NCBI GenBank assembly: GCA_964613215.1
Contig: CAZTHK010000006.1
Span: forward strand, 87,164-151,163
DNA length: 64,000 nucleotides
Source of the DNA: CAZTHK01 sp964613215
GTDB taxonomy: Bacteria > Krumholzibacteriota > Krumholzibacteriia > Krumholzibacteriales > CAZTHK01
Direction: 5' to 3'
Of this stretch, positions 63,746-64,000 are shown in pieces. A program made the position numbers and the translations under genes. Under the pieces are notes generated by a model. The model was given only the letters and a program-made list of their open reading frames with translations. It was not told the origin of the DNA and ran no database searches. Within the stretch, counting starts at the first letter, position 1. The number at the start of each line of letters is the position of its first letter.

Positions 63746-64000
63746 ACCACCCTCTCCCATGCCGGAAGTAGCTGAGAATCCGGGTTAACCGGCTGGAAAA
63801 ACATCGATGATCTTTAAAACAGGAACGCTGAGTTCCAAATAGAGACTATTATAATCTATGTTCCCTGTTCTCTTCTTCAGCTGATCCATACGCCACAGCA
63901 TAGCCGATGTAGAAGATTATCAGGCCTGATACGATCCCCGGCGGCACTTAACTTCTCTACTCACAACCTATCGGTGGATCTTAAAGAAGTCAAGAGGATG
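63746..64000. other. window edge, no gene seen
   Basis: The last 255 nt hold no open frame with a ribosome site, no hairpin terminator and no RNA gene that I recognise. They may hold the promoter of the small membrane protein. Confidence 0.35.

Noticed and set aside
1..64000. CRISPR arrays, tRNA or rRNA genes, insertion sequences, prophage genes
   Set aside because: I looked for regular repeats, cloverleaf-like GC-rich stems, transposase motifs and phage structural genes. The only phage-like genes are those of the T6SS, whose clpV, tssK and tssF show it is not a prophage.

Overview
The window reads as chromosomal DNA of a Gram-negative (diderm) bacterium of moderate GC. Evidence for an outer membrane is the TolC/HlyD/RND efflux genes, several beta-barrel proteins, many lipoprotein signals and a type VI secretion system (T6SS). 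FISUMP, golvesin-like, FlgD-Ig-like, PEGA and LamG domains suggest the wider FCB group or a related candidate phylum. Several promoters are textbook sigma-70 type (TTGAC-N17-TAnnnT), which argues against Bacteroidota proper. The phylum is a guess. I found no rRNA, tRNA, CRISPR array, insertion sequence or phage gene.

Layout. 1-5.1 kb: a truncated secreted protein with a terminator, a DUF6599 protein, a hybrid histidine kinase followed by a thioredoxin-like protein, and an outer-membrane barrel. 5.4-7.8 kb: iorAB, indolepyruvate:ferredoxin oxidoreductase. 7.8-23.7 kb: a leftward operon mixing ABC and RND export parts (ABC ATPase, permease/M1-like/golvesin fusion, TolC, membrane-fusion protein, RND pump, RND pump fused to an ABC ATPase, ABC permease). 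24-31.6 kb: Xaa-Pro aminopeptidase, a nuclease-like lipoprotein with a lamin-tail-like domain, a FISUMP lipoprotein, a small barrel, a WD40/CsgG-like protein and a frameshifted DUF1330 gene. 32-39 kb: a rightward cluster of transmembrane Ser/Thr kinase with PEGA domains, two CsgG-like proteins, a barrel and a LamG lipoprotein.

39-63 kb: a large leftward T6SS region. The structural operon is clpV-tssB-tssC-hcp-vgrG-tssE-tssF-tssG-tssK, then a TssL-like tail-anchored protein and a GTPase with one membrane segment that looks like a rearranged TssM. TssA and TssJ are not seen. Upstream, from its own sigma-70 promoter, runs a cargo operon: a PAAR spike protein, a caspase/CHAT-like protein with two peptidoglycan-binding domains inserted in its fold, a PepSY-like protein, a DUF1795/Eag-like putative chaperone, a protein sharing the PAAR protein's C-terminal domain, a large calcineurin-type phosphoesterase and a pentapeptide-like lipoprotein.

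The points most worth a second look are the caspase/PG-binding protein and its cargo operon, the unusual T6SS membrane complex with a PASTA-TssG fusion, the RND-ABC fusion pump, and the frameshifted DUF1330 gene.
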